Positions 1-7,155 of a stretch of 46,079 nt of DNA are shown in pieces. The notes beneath the pieces are model-generated. The model had not been told where the DNA came from. It saw only the letters and a list, made by a program, of their open reading frames with translations, and searched no databases. This DNA is from Alphaproteobacteria bacterium casp-alpha6 (GTDB lineage Bacteria; Pseudomonadota; Alphaproteobacteria; Rhodobacterales; Rhodobacteraceae): the NCBI GenBank assembly GCA_001510135.1, contig LFER01000062.1, forward strand, positions 1-46,079, read 5' to 3'. Every line of letters starts with the position of its first letter. Positions within the stretch are counted from its first letter, which is position 1. The translations under genes and the position numbers were made by a program.

Positions 1-216
1 GTTTCTGCACGCGCTATTCGGCGAAAGATCAAAGACATTATAGAAGCCGAAAATCCACTGAAGCCAACGAGTGACGCGAAAATTTCAGAAATGCTCGGGA
101 AAGAAGGATATACTGTAGCGCGCAGAACGGTAGCCAAATATCGTGAATTGGAAAATCTCAAATCAACGGCCCAGCGAAAACGTGAGCATAAGCTTAAGCT
201 GCTCGTACGTGGATAA
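1..216 (+). CDS. rpoN: RNA polymerase sigma-54 factor RpoN, C-terminal end (partial)
   Basis: Frame 1 is open from the first base to the TAA at 214-216 and encodes 71 residues; the start lies outside the window. Residues 40-49 read [10 protein letters not shown], the RpoN box that contacts the -24 element of sigma-54 promoters. The preceding stretch ([10 protein letters not shown], then a [13 protein letters not shown] helix) matches the usual RpoN C-terminal DNA-binding domain. The family role is to direct core polymerase to -24/-12 promoters, where open-complex formation needs an AAA+ activator. The gene converges on the long flagellar array, which has three -24/-12 promoters and two sigma-54 activators. 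I therefore infer that this is a sigma-54 copy dedicated to flagella, like RpoN2 of Rhodobacter sphaeroides, but the missing N-terminus prevents a copy assignment. Identification as RpoN is nearly certain. Confidence 0.96.
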   Translation, partial: VSARAIRRKIKDIIEAENPLKPTSDAKISEMLGKEGYTVARRTVAKYRELENLKSTAQRKREHKLKLLVRG

Positions 217-360
217 ACCCGAATTAAAGACGCTTCAGGTCAAAAGCCCTTCTCTACGGACCATATGAACCGGATTTATTTAACCCAGTTCAATTCCCTA
301 CCAATCAAAGGAAACAGCTGATCTTTTCCAGATTAGGTTTGATGGTTGAAAAGTATTATT

Positions 361-1179
361 TTACGCGGCCGCTTCTTCACGAGTAGGTTTGGGCTTTTGG
401 GGTCTTTTCAACTTGGCGCGTTTGCGCCTTACTTGAGCCAAGCCTGAAGCGGGACGCAAAAAGAATAGTTCGGGGTCGATCAAAATAGCGGACTTCTGCG
501 CCTCGAGTTCGTTGATTGCAGCGATTTGCTGCATGAAAATCATACGCTTGTAACTCATGAAGGACATCGCCAAATTCATTTGCTCGCGCCCCACGTAAAG
601 GCACAACACCGAATAAAAGATCGCACCTAATATCGGATTCACAGCAAAGGTCAGCACCAAAGCCAGAATAGACGTAACTGCGGCTTCTGGCATACGTTGA
701 TTGAGAAGCCAAAATGGGGGCGCTACCATCGCCATCAACGAGCGTGTTCTTAATAAAAACTCTGCATTTTTGTTATTGTCGTAGTAAATTAGATACTCCG
801 ACAATTCTACGCTTGTGGCAGACAGTAAGGCGTCTTGGAAGTTTTGAGGAAGTTCAGAAAAAGGTGCATCCACCTGTTTAAAGGTACATATAACGCGCAT
901 CCGCGCTACCACATTGAAAAACATCCCAGCACGATCAATGGTCAGCACCGTCGCTACTTCAGCAGCAGTTTCATCGGCTTCTTCGTCAAAATTAAACAAA
1001 GCGTTGAAATCTGTTTTGTCGCCGTAAAAGGGCACACCATCGACTCCCGCGATGATATCTCCTTTTTGTAGTCCAAGGGCACCTGCATAGCCACCGACCA
1101 CTTTTTCGATGCAAAGTACTTGCTCCTTTGCGTCCTCTTGCGAGGGTTCCGAGCTTATCAGTTCATCTTGTTCGGACAT
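361..1179 (-). CDS. PDZ-domain membrane protein, last gene of the flagellar array, unknown function
   Basis: The product has 272 residues. Residues about 20-98 look like a PDZ fold: an exposed-ligand loop near GGYAGALGLQKGDII, followed by GVDGVPF. Residues about 148-198 are strongly hydrophobic (probably two to three membrane segments around MVAPPFWLL and ILALVLTFAV...FYSVLCLYVG). The tail is very basic (RRKRAKLKRPQKPKP). There is no signal peptide and no protease catalytic domain, so this is not a DegP- or RseP-type protease. It lies 35 bp downstream of the coiled-coil gene and is the last gene before the convergent rpoN. Its position suggests a flagellar or polar localisation/assembly accessory role, which is inference only. 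I do not recognise a named family for the whole protein. Confidence 0.8.
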   Translation of the reverse strand: MSEQDELISSEPSQEDAKEQVLCIEKVVGGYAGALGLQKGDIIAGVDGVPFYGDKTDFNALFNFDEEADETAAEVATVLTIDRAGMFFNVVARMRVICTFKQVDAPFSELPQNFQDALLSATSVELSEYLIYYDNNKNAEFLLRTRSLMAMVAPPFWLLNQRMPEAAVTSILALVLTFAVNPILGAIFYSVLCLYVGREQMNLAMSFMSYKRMIFMQQIAAINELEAQKSAILIDPELFFLRPASGLAQVRRKRAKLKRPQKPKPTREEAAA

Positions 1180-1214
1180 AGAGACCCTTTATCCTTTTGT
1201 GGCGATACCCTTCT

Positions 1215-2051
1215 TTAGGGGTATTTTATAATGTCACCAGATTGCGCTGGCTTTGCTGTTTTTGCTGTTGATTTTGCGTTCCGCACGCGCGCCGCCTCCC
1301 GTTTGGCGGATGCAAGCTTTTGATCTAAGGTTGCGATACGCGCAGACAATTCCGCGTTCACATCTTGAAGCTTCTGCATGCTGGCCTGTTGTTCCTTTGC
1401 ATCTACGGACGTGTCGGACATGTTCTGCATTGCTTCGATCACTGAGCGCGTAAAATTCCCCATGATCATGTTTTGTGCTTTGAATTCTTCAGTCGTCATT
1501 TCTGCAAGTGACAGGGTGAGTTCAGAGTTCATGATTGAGGTTTTTTCCTGCAAATCCATCATCTGCGCTTCTACGGTCGGTGCAATTTCAGTCATCTTTT
1601 CAATCGCAACGCGCAACTCGGTGGATGACATTTCCGACTTTTCTTTCAGTGAATCCACCCGTCCCCCCATCTTATCGACGGCTAGCGTCAGTTTATTAAT
1701 GTTATTGAGCACAGGTTCCAGTTTAAGGAGATTTTCATTAAAGGTATCTACATTTTCGACAAATACCGTCAGCAGTTCTGTGTTCGTTTGAGTGAGCAAC
1801 TTCAGTTTTGAGGATGCTTGCAAAAACATGACAATTGATAAGACAGCGACACTGACGCCACTGACCAGTCCGATGATCACACCGATGCGGCCCAGTTTTT
1901 CTATGTTCGTCAGCGCACTTGTGGATTTTTTGATCTGCTGTGCCACTTTTGCATATTCAGACGTCACGTCCATTGCAGCATCTGCCGCATCCAGTGCAAT
2001 CTGAATGCTTTTTTCTACATCAGCTGGTGTTGCGGATCGGTTATTTGCCAT
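1215..2051 (-). CDS. Bitopic membrane protein with long periplasmic coiled coil, flagellar array
   Basis: The product has 278 residues: a cytoplasmic N-terminus of about 55 residues, one membrane helix at about 56-77 (GVIIGLVSGVSVAVLSIVMF), then about 200 residues of mostly helical, heptad-rich sequence with a clear coiled coil near 217-256 and a Lys/Ala tail. Positive charges before the helix favour an N-in, C-out topology. The gene overlaps the upstream Cys-rich gene by 11 bp and is followed 35 bp later by the PDZ gene, so it is part of the fli operon. A single-pass protein with a periplasmic C-terminus in a sigma-54-controlled fli cluster recalls MotF of R. sphaeroides, which is needed for motor rotation. 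That link rests on topology and context, not on recognised homology. A chemoreceptor-like or structural scaffold role is an alternative. Confidence 0.82.
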   Translation of the reverse strand: MANNRSATPADVEKSIQIALDAADAAMDVTSEYAKVAQQIKKSTSALTNIEKLGRIGVIIGLVSGVSVAVLSIVMFLQASSKLKLLTQTNTELLTVFVENVDTFNENLLKLEPVLNNINKLTLAVDKMGGRVDSLKEKSEMSSTELRVAIEKMTEIAPTVEAQMMDLQEKTSIMNSELTLSLAEMTTEEFKAQNMIMGNFTRSVIEAMQNMSDTSVDAKEQQASMQKLQDVNAELSARIATLDQKLASAKREAARVRNAKSTAKTAKPAQSGDIIKYP

Positions 2052-2262
2052 CTGCCGCTTTCCTCTTTTGCCGCCCCAAAGGCTTCCTCACAATTTTAGA
2101 AGCACAATTCGTGCCACTTGTTTCAAGTACTACCTGTGCAGGGATCTTTTTTGCCTTAAACCCAAAATGACGGCAGCCCCATGGGCGGCTTCGCTCATAG
2201 GTCACAAAAAAATGCACACAATCAGAGCACATCGGTTTATTGATTGGGCTTTTCATCTTCAT
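2041..2262 (-). CDS. Cys-rich small protein, probable zinc-binding, in flagellar operon
   Basis: The product has 73 residues, with a CSDCVHFFVTYE segment, then PWGCRHFGFKAKKIP and a last cysteine at TNCA. The spacing C-x2-C ... G-C ... C suggests a small metal-binding knuckle. The tail is basic (RKPLGRQKRKAADGK). The gene overlaps the preceding two-TM gene by 26 bp and the following coiled-coil gene by 11 bp, which suggests translational coupling. Two ATGs (2262 and 2256) are possible starts; the first has an AGGG close upstream. Similar short CxxC-HF-VT proteins exist in other bacteria under uninformative names, and I cannot assign a function. The cysteine pattern and the overlaps on both sides make a real gene likely. 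Confidence 0.72.
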   Translation of the reverse strand: MKMKSPINKPMCSDCVHFFVTYERSRPWGCRHFGFKAKKIPAQVVLETSGTNCASKIVRKPLGRQKRKAADGK

Positions 2263-2485
2263 CGAACCCTACAAAGAGTTTGAACAACGTGTTTTGAATG
2301 ACATAGCGAAAACAAGCGGCAAGGCAGACTAATCCGCAGATAAATAGGCCAGTCGCGCGCCAATAGGCTTCAGCGTCGATCATATCCATCCCCTGAGAAA
2401 GCCACACAATCCCAACACCAAAAAAACAGACAGAGCTGATGGCCTCCCCTAAACTCATTGATTTCTTATACGCTAATCTAGGCAT
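2237..2485 (-). CDS. Small two-TM protein downstream of flhB, unknown
   Basis: The product has 82 residues starting MPRLAYKKSM. There are two hydrophobic segments, at about 14-31 (AISSVCFFGVGIVWLS) and 44-63 (ATGLFICGLVCLAACFRYV), and an acidic end (FDEDEKPNQ). I chose the ATG at 2485 because AGGAG lies about nine bases upstream; the same frame stays open further upstream, but only as a shadow of flhB. The start overlaps the flhB stop by 8 bp, which indicates translational coupling to the export gate gene. Family and function are not recognised. The position suggests an inner-membrane partner of the export apparatus or the motor (inference). Confidence 0.75.
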   Translation of the reverse strand: MPRLAYKKSMSLGEAISSVCFFGVGIVWLSQGMDMIDAEAYWRATGLFICGLVCLAACFRYVIQNTLFKLFVGFDEDEKPNQ

Positions 2486-3626
2486 TGTAGCGTTCTCCTG
2501 TTTCATTGAATTGAAGATCTTCTGGGACCTCGATATCAGGCACTTCAAGGTTTTCACCGTTTGCGATGCGGAAAATAAATGCCAAAACAGCCGCCACAGC
2601 ACTGAACAGCTCTTCATGGATTTCTGCGCCAATTTCTCCTGTGAAAAACAAGGCTCGAGCAAGCAAAGGGCTTTGGAAAATCGGAACAGATTCAGTCTGA
2701 GCAATCTCAATGATATCCGCAGCCATCTTGCCTCGTCCCATAGCAAGGATTGTTGGTGCTCCTCTTGCGCCCACATCATATTTCAAGGCGACTGCAAAAT
2801 GCGTCGGGTTTGTTATCACGGCTGTGGCGCTCGGTACATCGTCCAGTGCCTTGCGTTGCTGTGCAGCCCGGGCGGCATTCGTCATTTGCATACGCCGGAT
2901 CTTGGCTTTGACTTCAGGAGACCCTTCAGTTTGTTTGTGTTCATCTTTTACATCCTGCCGGCTCATACGCAATTGTTGAATATGTTGATGACGCTGAAAA
3001 AGCACATCTAACAAAGCGATTGCTGCCAGGACGAGCAACAACGCAATAAACAACGCAATAAAAGTGGTGTGTACTCGCTCTAGGCCTTTAAGCAGATTGG
3101 CATCAGATGAGGTCAGCAAAGCCGAAATGGCAGCTGAAATCACTAAGTAGGTCACCCCGACCAAAAAGACAACCTTTGCAATGCTTTTAAGCATCTCCAC
3201 CAGCGCTTTCATCGACACCATGCGTTTAAGGCCCTGCAGCGGATTAATTCGAGAGCCTTTGAAATTCGTTGCTTTGGGAGCAAAATTGATCCGACCGGTC
3301 AAAGTGCCTTGGGTAAATAAAACAACGATTGATATGGGGACACCGACCGCGAGCCCGACTGTCATAACGTAGACGAAGGCCTCATAACTCAGTCGCACCG
3401 CTTCGCCGTTGAATTCGCCCAAATCAAACTGAAAGAAGCCTTTCCACTGACCAAGCAAAAACCCAGATGAATTCACTGCAATAAAATAGACAAATAGCCC
3501 TGCAAATAAGGTGGTAAAAACAAAAAGCTCCTTTGAGGATAATACCTGTCCCTCTTCCATCGCTTTTTCAAGGCGTTTGGGTGTGGGGTCTTCGGTCTTT
3601 TCCTGTGAGTCACTTTCACTGGCCAT
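2478..3626 (-). CDS. flhB: Flagellar export switch protein FlhB
   Basis: FlhB is the inner-membrane component of the flagellar type III export gate that changes substrate specificity from rod/hook to filament subunits after autocleavage. The N-terminus (EKTEDPTPKRLEKAMEEGQV) is the classic family signature. Four membrane segments follow, then a cytoplasmic domain with the autocleavage motif NPTH at about residues 273-276. The length of 382 residues is normal. I chose ATG 3626 rather than the TTG two codons upstream. The start overlaps the end of fliR by 11 bp. The gene belongs to the fliO-P-Q-R-flhB unit that follows the -24/-12 promoter at 5813-5829, and is followed by four unknown genes. 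Confidence 0.97.
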   Translation of the reverse strand: MASESDSQEKTEDPTPKRLEKAMEEGQVLSSKELFVFTTLFAGLFVYFIAVNSSGFLLGQWKGFFQFDLGEFNGEAVRLSYEAFVYVMTVGLAVGVPISIVVLFTQGTLTGRINFAPKATNFKGSRINPLQGLKRMVSMKALVEMLKSIAKVVFLVGVTYLVISAAISALLTSSDANLLKGLERVHTTFIALFIALLLVLAAIALLDVLFQRHQHIQQLRMSRQDVKDEHKQTEGSPEVKAKIRRMQMTNAARAAQQRKALDDVPSATAVITNPTHFAVALKYDVGARGAPTILAMGRGKMAADIIEIAQTESVPIFQSPLLARALFFTGEIGAEIHEELFSAVAAVLAFIFRIANGENLEVPDIEVPEDLQFNETGERYNA

Positions 3627-4440
3627 TTGCAAGCCCCGTCAAAAATCCTGCGACAAATTCAAGACTGAATTCTGACACTTCTTGCATCGCATAGCCCAGC
3701 GGCGTTGCGGATAAGTAAAGCGCAACAAAAACAACCATTAAAGTCATTGGAAAGCCAAATGAAAATAAGTTTAATTGAGGCGCAGAGCGGGTTATAACAC
3801 CAATCGCAAAATTGGTCAGTAACAACAAAGCCACAACCGGCAGCATGATGATGGTCGCAATTTCAAACATTTGCCCCGCAGCATCAATACCATACTCACT
3901 TGTACTCTTGAGGGGAAGGTTCCCGCCAAAGGGAAAAAATACGTAACTCTGCGAAATCGCACGGATCAGCGCCAGATGCCCGTCAAGAGATAGGAATGTA
4001 ACCACCAGAAAAAGTGTCAGAATATTGCTGATCACCGGCGTCTGGCCACCGGTGTTTGGGTCAACTTGCGCAGCAAACCCCAAACCACCAGATGCAGCAA
4101 TCTTTTCCCCAGCAAGCGCCACTGAGGCAAAAAGAATGCTGAGAAAAAGCCCAATGCAAAGTCCGGTGAAAAGTTCGACAAAGATGACTTTTGTAAGATC
4201 AAGCAATCCTGCATTTAAGATAGGGCTTGGATCAATCTGACCAAAAAACACAATGGACAGGACCATAGCGGTCACGATTCGCACCTGAATTGGGATAGAT
4301 TGAGCGCCAAAAAACGGGGAAGCGAGTAAAAATGCCCCCACCCTTAGTGCGCTGAAAAAGACGACAGTGATCAATTCGATGACGCCGCCAAGCGCCATTC
4401 CCGGAAGCCCATTGCCTTGTTCTGAGAGGAGGGCCTCCAT
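3616..4440 (-). CDS. fliR: Flagellar biosynthesis protein FliR
   Basis: FliR is an integral membrane subunit of the FliPQR export gate, the protein-conducting pore in the centre of the MS ring. The product has 274 residues and about six hydrophobic segments. FliR landmarks are the R-x-GAF-LASPFFG region near residue 35, a GEKIAASGGLGFAAQVDPNTGGQTP stretch split here as GEKIAASGGLGFAAQVD plus PNTGGQTP, and a C-terminal LLLLTNFAIGVITRSAPQLN region. It lies 3 bp downstream of fliQ and overlaps flhB by 11 bp, the usual gene order of fliPQR-flhB. No irregularity is seen. Confidence 0.96.
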   Translation of the reverse strand: MEALLSEQGNGLPGMALGGVIELITVVFFSALRVGAFLLASPFFGAQSIPIQVRIVTAMVLSIVFFGQIDPSPILNAGLLDLTKVIFVELFTGLCIGLFLSILFASVALAGEKIAASGGLGFAAQVDPNTGGQTPVISNILTLFLVVTFLSLDGHLALIRAISQSYVFFPFGGNLPLKSTSEYGIDAAGQMFEIATIIMLPVVALLLLTNFAIGVITRSAPQLNLFSFGFPMTLMVVFVALYLSATPLGYAMQEVSEFSLEFVAGFLTGLANGQ

Positions 4441-4443
4441 AAT

Positions 4444-4710
4444 TTAGCCCAGAGCACTTATTGAATCGAAAATAAATGCGAAATAATTGGACAGACTCGT
4501 CAACATGAAGCTCGACAAAAGCGCAAATCCGCCAAGCACAAAAACAAGTTTTGGCACAAAACTTAGCGTCATTTCATTGATAGACGTCGCAGCCTGAACA
4601 ATCCCGATAAAGAGACCAATCGCCAGCGCAATCCCAAGGATCGGACCGGCCGCAATTACAACGTTCCAAAATGCCAGTCTCAGATGTTCGATATTTGCGT
4701 CAAATTCCAT
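4444..4710 (-). CDS. fliQ: Flagellar biosynthesis protein FliQ
   Basis: The product is a two-helix membrane protein of 88 residues, the normal FliQ length. The first helix (VVIAAGPILGIALAIGLFIGIVQAATSI) is followed by the conserved family turn INEMTLSFVPKL and a second helix (VFVLGGFALLSSFML). Four FliQ subunits assemble with FliP and FliR into the export pore. The gene sits 7 bp after fliP and 3 bp before fliR and is clearly co-transcribed. Nothing unusual is visible. Confidence 0.96.
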   Translation of the reverse strand: MEFDANIEHLRLAFWNVVIAAGPILGIALAIGLFIGIVQAATSINEMTLSFVPKLVFVLGGFALLSSFMLTSLSNYFAFIFDSISALG

Positions 4711-4717
4711 AGGGACC

Positions 4718-5512
4718 TCAGTTCATATAAGTGGATGCAATGGACCCGATGGTCATCGCCCATCCGTCAACGACCACAAACAAAAGAAGCTTAAATGGCA
4801 GAGAGATCAGCATTGGGCTGAGCATCATCATACCGAGCGACATCAAAATTGATGCAATGACCATGTCAATTACCAAGAACGGAAGGAACAACAAAAATCC
4901 GATCTGAAATGCTGTTTTCAGCTCTGATGTGATGAACGCAGGCATCAGCACATTGTAGGGTACTTCATCGTTTGATGTATAAGGCTGATCACCAGCAAGT
5001 TCGGCGAACATTGCCAATTCGGCTTCTCTGGTATTGACCACCAAAAATTCTTTCAGGGTCACTGAGGCCGCCTCAATGGCGCTGATAACATCCATCTGGC
5101 CCTCAAGATATGGTGTGATGGAGGCATAATAAATTTCTTCCAACGTTGGATACATTATGAAAATTGTAAGAAACAAAGCGATTGAAACCAAAACCTGATT
5201 GGGTGGGGTCTGTTGGGTCCCCAATGCCTGTCTCAAAATAGACAAAACGATAATAATCCGCGTGAAGGCAGTCGCTCCCAGAAGCAGACTTGGCAAGAGC
5301 GTTATTGCCGTCATTAAAGCGACGATTTGTAAGGAAAGCGAATATTCCTGTGTCCCGTTTGCGCCTTGGCTGACCTGAAGCGCAGGCAACCCTGGCACGC
5401 TCATCTGTTGGGCAGATAAGGGATGGGCACAAAAAACGATCACGCCAATAAAAATTGCAAACAAAAGGGGGAATTTGCGGGGGTCTGAATACAAATGGTC
5501 TCGGCTAGACAT
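4718..5512 (-). CDS. fliP: Flagellar biosynthesis protein FliP
   Basis: FliP forms the core ring of the flagellar export gate. I placed the start at ATG 5512 (MSSRDHLYSD), which overlaps the end of fliO by 8 bp; an in-frame TTG further upstream would lie deep inside fliO. A hydrophobic signal-like segment (LLFAIFIGVIVFCAHPLSAQ) is followed by the conserved periplasmic part and the family signature TAITLLPSLLLGATAFTRI, then IVLSILRQALGTQQTPPNQV. The C-terminal half has membrane helices with SLGMMMLSPMLISLPFKLLLFV. The length of 264 residues is normal. It is the second gene of the unit that begins with fliO. Confidence 0.96.
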   Translation of the reverse strand: MSSRDHLYSDPRKFPLLFAIFIGVIVFCAHPLSAQQMSVPGLPALQVSQGANGTQEYSLSLQIVALMTAITLLPSLLLGATAFTRIIIVLSILRQALGTQQTPPNQVLVSIALFLTIFIMYPTLEEIYYASITPYLEGQMDVISAIEAASVTLKEFLVVNTREAELAMFAELAGDQPYTSNDEVPYNVLMPAFITSELKTAFQIGFLLFLPFLVIDMVIASILMSLGMMMLSPMLISLPFKLLLFVVVDGWAMTIGSIASTYMN

Positions 5513-5789
5513 GATCGTTGCGCCCTGTGCCAGAGGTATCCGTAATGTCGATAAAAGACGCACCTTGCTTTGCCTGTAAAACAAGTACCTTTTTGTTGTT
5601 TACCTCAAACAGGGACAACACCGATGCATGGGCCAGCCGTTTGCTTTCAATATGTCTAAAATGTCCTCTGCCTACAAGATCCGTGGTCTTGGCCAACTGT
5701 GCCTTTACGTACCACCATATAAGCAGCAAAACGCCAGTAAACGTGACAACAATTATAACTTTCTGATTTAAATCTTCCAAACCTGTCAT
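5505..5789 (-). CDS. fliO: FliO-like flagellar export assembly protein
   Basis: The product has 94 residues: a short periplasmic N-terminus, one membrane helix at about 12-28 (IIVVTFTGVLLLIWWYV), then a small cytoplasmic domain with the FliO pattern of SKRLAHASVLSLFEVNNKKVLVLQ split around the middle. FliO helps FliP oligomerise during export-gate assembly and is the least conserved member of the set, so the call rests partly on its place between fliN and fliP. A very strong ribosome-binding site (AAAGGAGG) lies seven bases before ATG 5789. The first gene after the -24/-12 promoter at 5813-5829, it overlaps fliP by 8 bp. Confidence 0.88.
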   Translation of the reverse strand: MTGLEDLNQKVIIVVTFTGVLLLIWWYVKAQLAKTTDLVGRGHFRHIESKRLAHASVLSLFEVNNKKVLVLQAKQGASFIDITDTSGTGRNDHV

Positions 5790-5812
5790 AAAATGCCTCC
5801 TTTAGAAAAGAA

Positions 5813-5829
5813 GGCAAAATTCATGCCAG
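5813..5829 (-). promoter_or_regulatory. Sigma-54 (-24/-12) promoter before fliO
   Basis: Read on the - strand the site is CTGGCATGAATTTTGCC. The GG (5827-5826) and GC (5815-5814) dinucleotides are exactly 12 apart, as the sigma-54 consensus TGGCAC-N5-TTGCA requires. Expected transcription start is near 5802, about 13 bases before ATG 5789 of fliO. It lies in the 41-bp gap between fliN and fliO and is almost the same word as the promoter at 18230-18246. This gives fliOPQR-flhB and the four tail genes their own sigma-54 promoter inside the array. Confidence 0.85.
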
Positions 5830-5830
5830 A

Positions 5831-6148
5831 TTAAATTGACTCTGCTCTTTCTTCTGGATCGACAATATCCGTAAATCGTACACCATATCGTTCGCCGACC
5901 ATTACCACTTCGCCTTTGGCGATGATGGCGCCGTTCACTAGGATATCCAACGGCTCCCCCGCAAGTCTGTCTAATTCCACGACCGACCCTTCGTTTAATA
6001 ACAAAAGATCCTTGATCGTCATCTCAGTGCGACCAACTTCGATCGAAAGCGCGACTTCTATGCTTTCCAGAATTTTTAGCTTTTCAGCCCCTGTTTTTTC
6101 CGGTCTTACCGCCGCTGCAACACCGGCTGCTGTGTCTTCTTCACTCAT
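5831..6148 (-). CDS. fliN: Flagellar motor switch protein FliN
   Basis: FliN forms the lower part of the cytoplasmic C ring with FliM, binding FliH at the export platform and contributing to switching. The product has 105 residues, consisting mainly of the SpoA/FliN domain at about 28-98: EVALSIEVGRTEMTIKDLL, then GSVVELDRLAGEPLDILVNG, GEVVMVGERYGVRFTDIV. The short N-terminus (AAAVRPEKTG) is normal for the compact FliN class. It follows fliM by 14 bp and ends just before the sigma-54 promoter for fliO. Confidence 0.96.
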   Translation of the reverse strand: MSEEDTAAGVAAAVRPEKTGAEKLKILESIEVALSIEVGRTEMTIKDLLLLNEGSVVELDRLAGEPLDILVNGAIIAKGEVVMVGERYGVRFTDIVDPEERAESI

Positions 6149-6162
6149 GTCAGCTCCTAACC

Positions 6163-7146
6163 TTACCTCTTTTTCAGATTTTGTTTCAAAAGGCTTACTG
6201 CCAGCGTACCACCAACATCCCCCAGCTCAGCTTCAAAAAATTCGCGATTTTCGACTACAAGCTCAAGGGGACCATTTATAGTTATGGGTAGAACGTCGTC
6301 GTTCTTGTAGCTCAACACTTGCGCCATAGATTTTTCTACAGTGGTTAAGCGCGCTGTACAGGAAAGCGGTACGTTGAAGACTGCATTTTGCAAACGTTCG
6401 GTCCATGAAAGGCTTCCTACGCTGTCCGACTGCATGCGAGAGCGTAGTTGCGCCGCAATGGGTTTGAGAGTCTGCAATGGATAAATTACGTCAAAGGCCG
6501 CAGGCTGGGTGCCGGGCAACTGGATTTCAAAGGTGCAGCATATGACTTGCTCTGTATCATCAACAAAAGACACAAACTGCAAATTTTCTTCTCTCGTTAT
6601 GTCGGAAAACTCCAACTTGATTAGCTCACTCCAAGCAATATCCAAAGCCTCGATCAATCCACCCGTAATAATTTCGATCATTCGCATTTCTGTTGAAGTG
6701 AATTCAGGACGACGGGCATTTTTGGACAATCCCAAATTACCGCCGTAGTAGGCATTGGTCAGCTTGGAAACAAGGTCAGGTGAGATGACCATCATCAGAT
6801 TGCCACGTAAAAGTTCAATACGAGCGAGCGTCAGGCTCATAAAGCTCTCAGATGAAAAACTATAATCCTCAAAGGTTTTCACCGTCGGATTCAATGCGGT
6901 TACCCGCGGCTGAAGCCGCAACATGGGTTGAAAAACTGTTCTTGAAAACCGCGCAAACCGCTCATTGATCACGCGCAGAGCATAGTAATCTCCCAAGAGG
7001 GAAAGATCATCCGATCCGAAGGTGAAGTCGCGGATTTTCTTATCTGCCGCGACCTGCTCTGCAGCGCTGACTTCCCCATCTGCTCCTTCAAGGCCGGAGA
7101 TCAGCGCTTCTACTTCTGTTTTTGAGAGCTTGGTCGATACCGACAT
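6163..7146 (-). CDS. fliM: Flagellar motor switch protein FliM
   Basis: FliM is the C-ring protein that binds phosphorylated CheY and FliG and sets rotation direction. The product has 327 residues. The N-terminal peptide LSKTEVEALISGL corresponds to the CheY-P-binding motif (family form LSQxEIDALL). The middle domain (about 50-230) is CheC-like, and the C-terminal SpoA domain (about 245-320) contains TVEKSMAQVLSYKNDDVLPI. I chose ATG 7146 because AAGGA lies six bases upstream; the upstream GTG and TTG codons overlap that site. The gene is 9 bp after fliL. Confidence 0.96.
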   Translation of the reverse strand: MSVSTKLSKTEVEALISGLEGADGEVSAAEQVAADKKIRDFTFGSDDLSLLGDYYALRVINERFARFSRTVFQPMLRLQPRVTALNPTVKTFEDYSFSSESFMSLTLARIELLRGNLMMVISPDLVSKLTNAYYGGNLGLSKNARRPEFTSTEMRMIEIITGGLIEALDIAWSELIKLEFSDITREENLQFVSFVDDTEQVICCTFEIQLPGTQPAAFDVIYPLQTLKPIAAQLRSRMQSDSVGSLSWTERLQNAVFNVPLSCTARLTTVEKSMAQVLSYKNDDVLPITINGPLELVVENREFFEAELGDVGGTLAVSLLKQNLKKR

Positions 7147-7155
7147 CACCAATCC

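Noticed and set aside
217-360. Terminator between rpoN and the PDZ gene
   Set aside because: No stem with a T-run on either strand could be found in this 144-bp convergent gap.
2486-2779. Upstream extension of the two-TM gene frame inside flhB
   Set aside because: It is the shadow of flhB in another frame; the ribosome-binding site points to ATG 2485.
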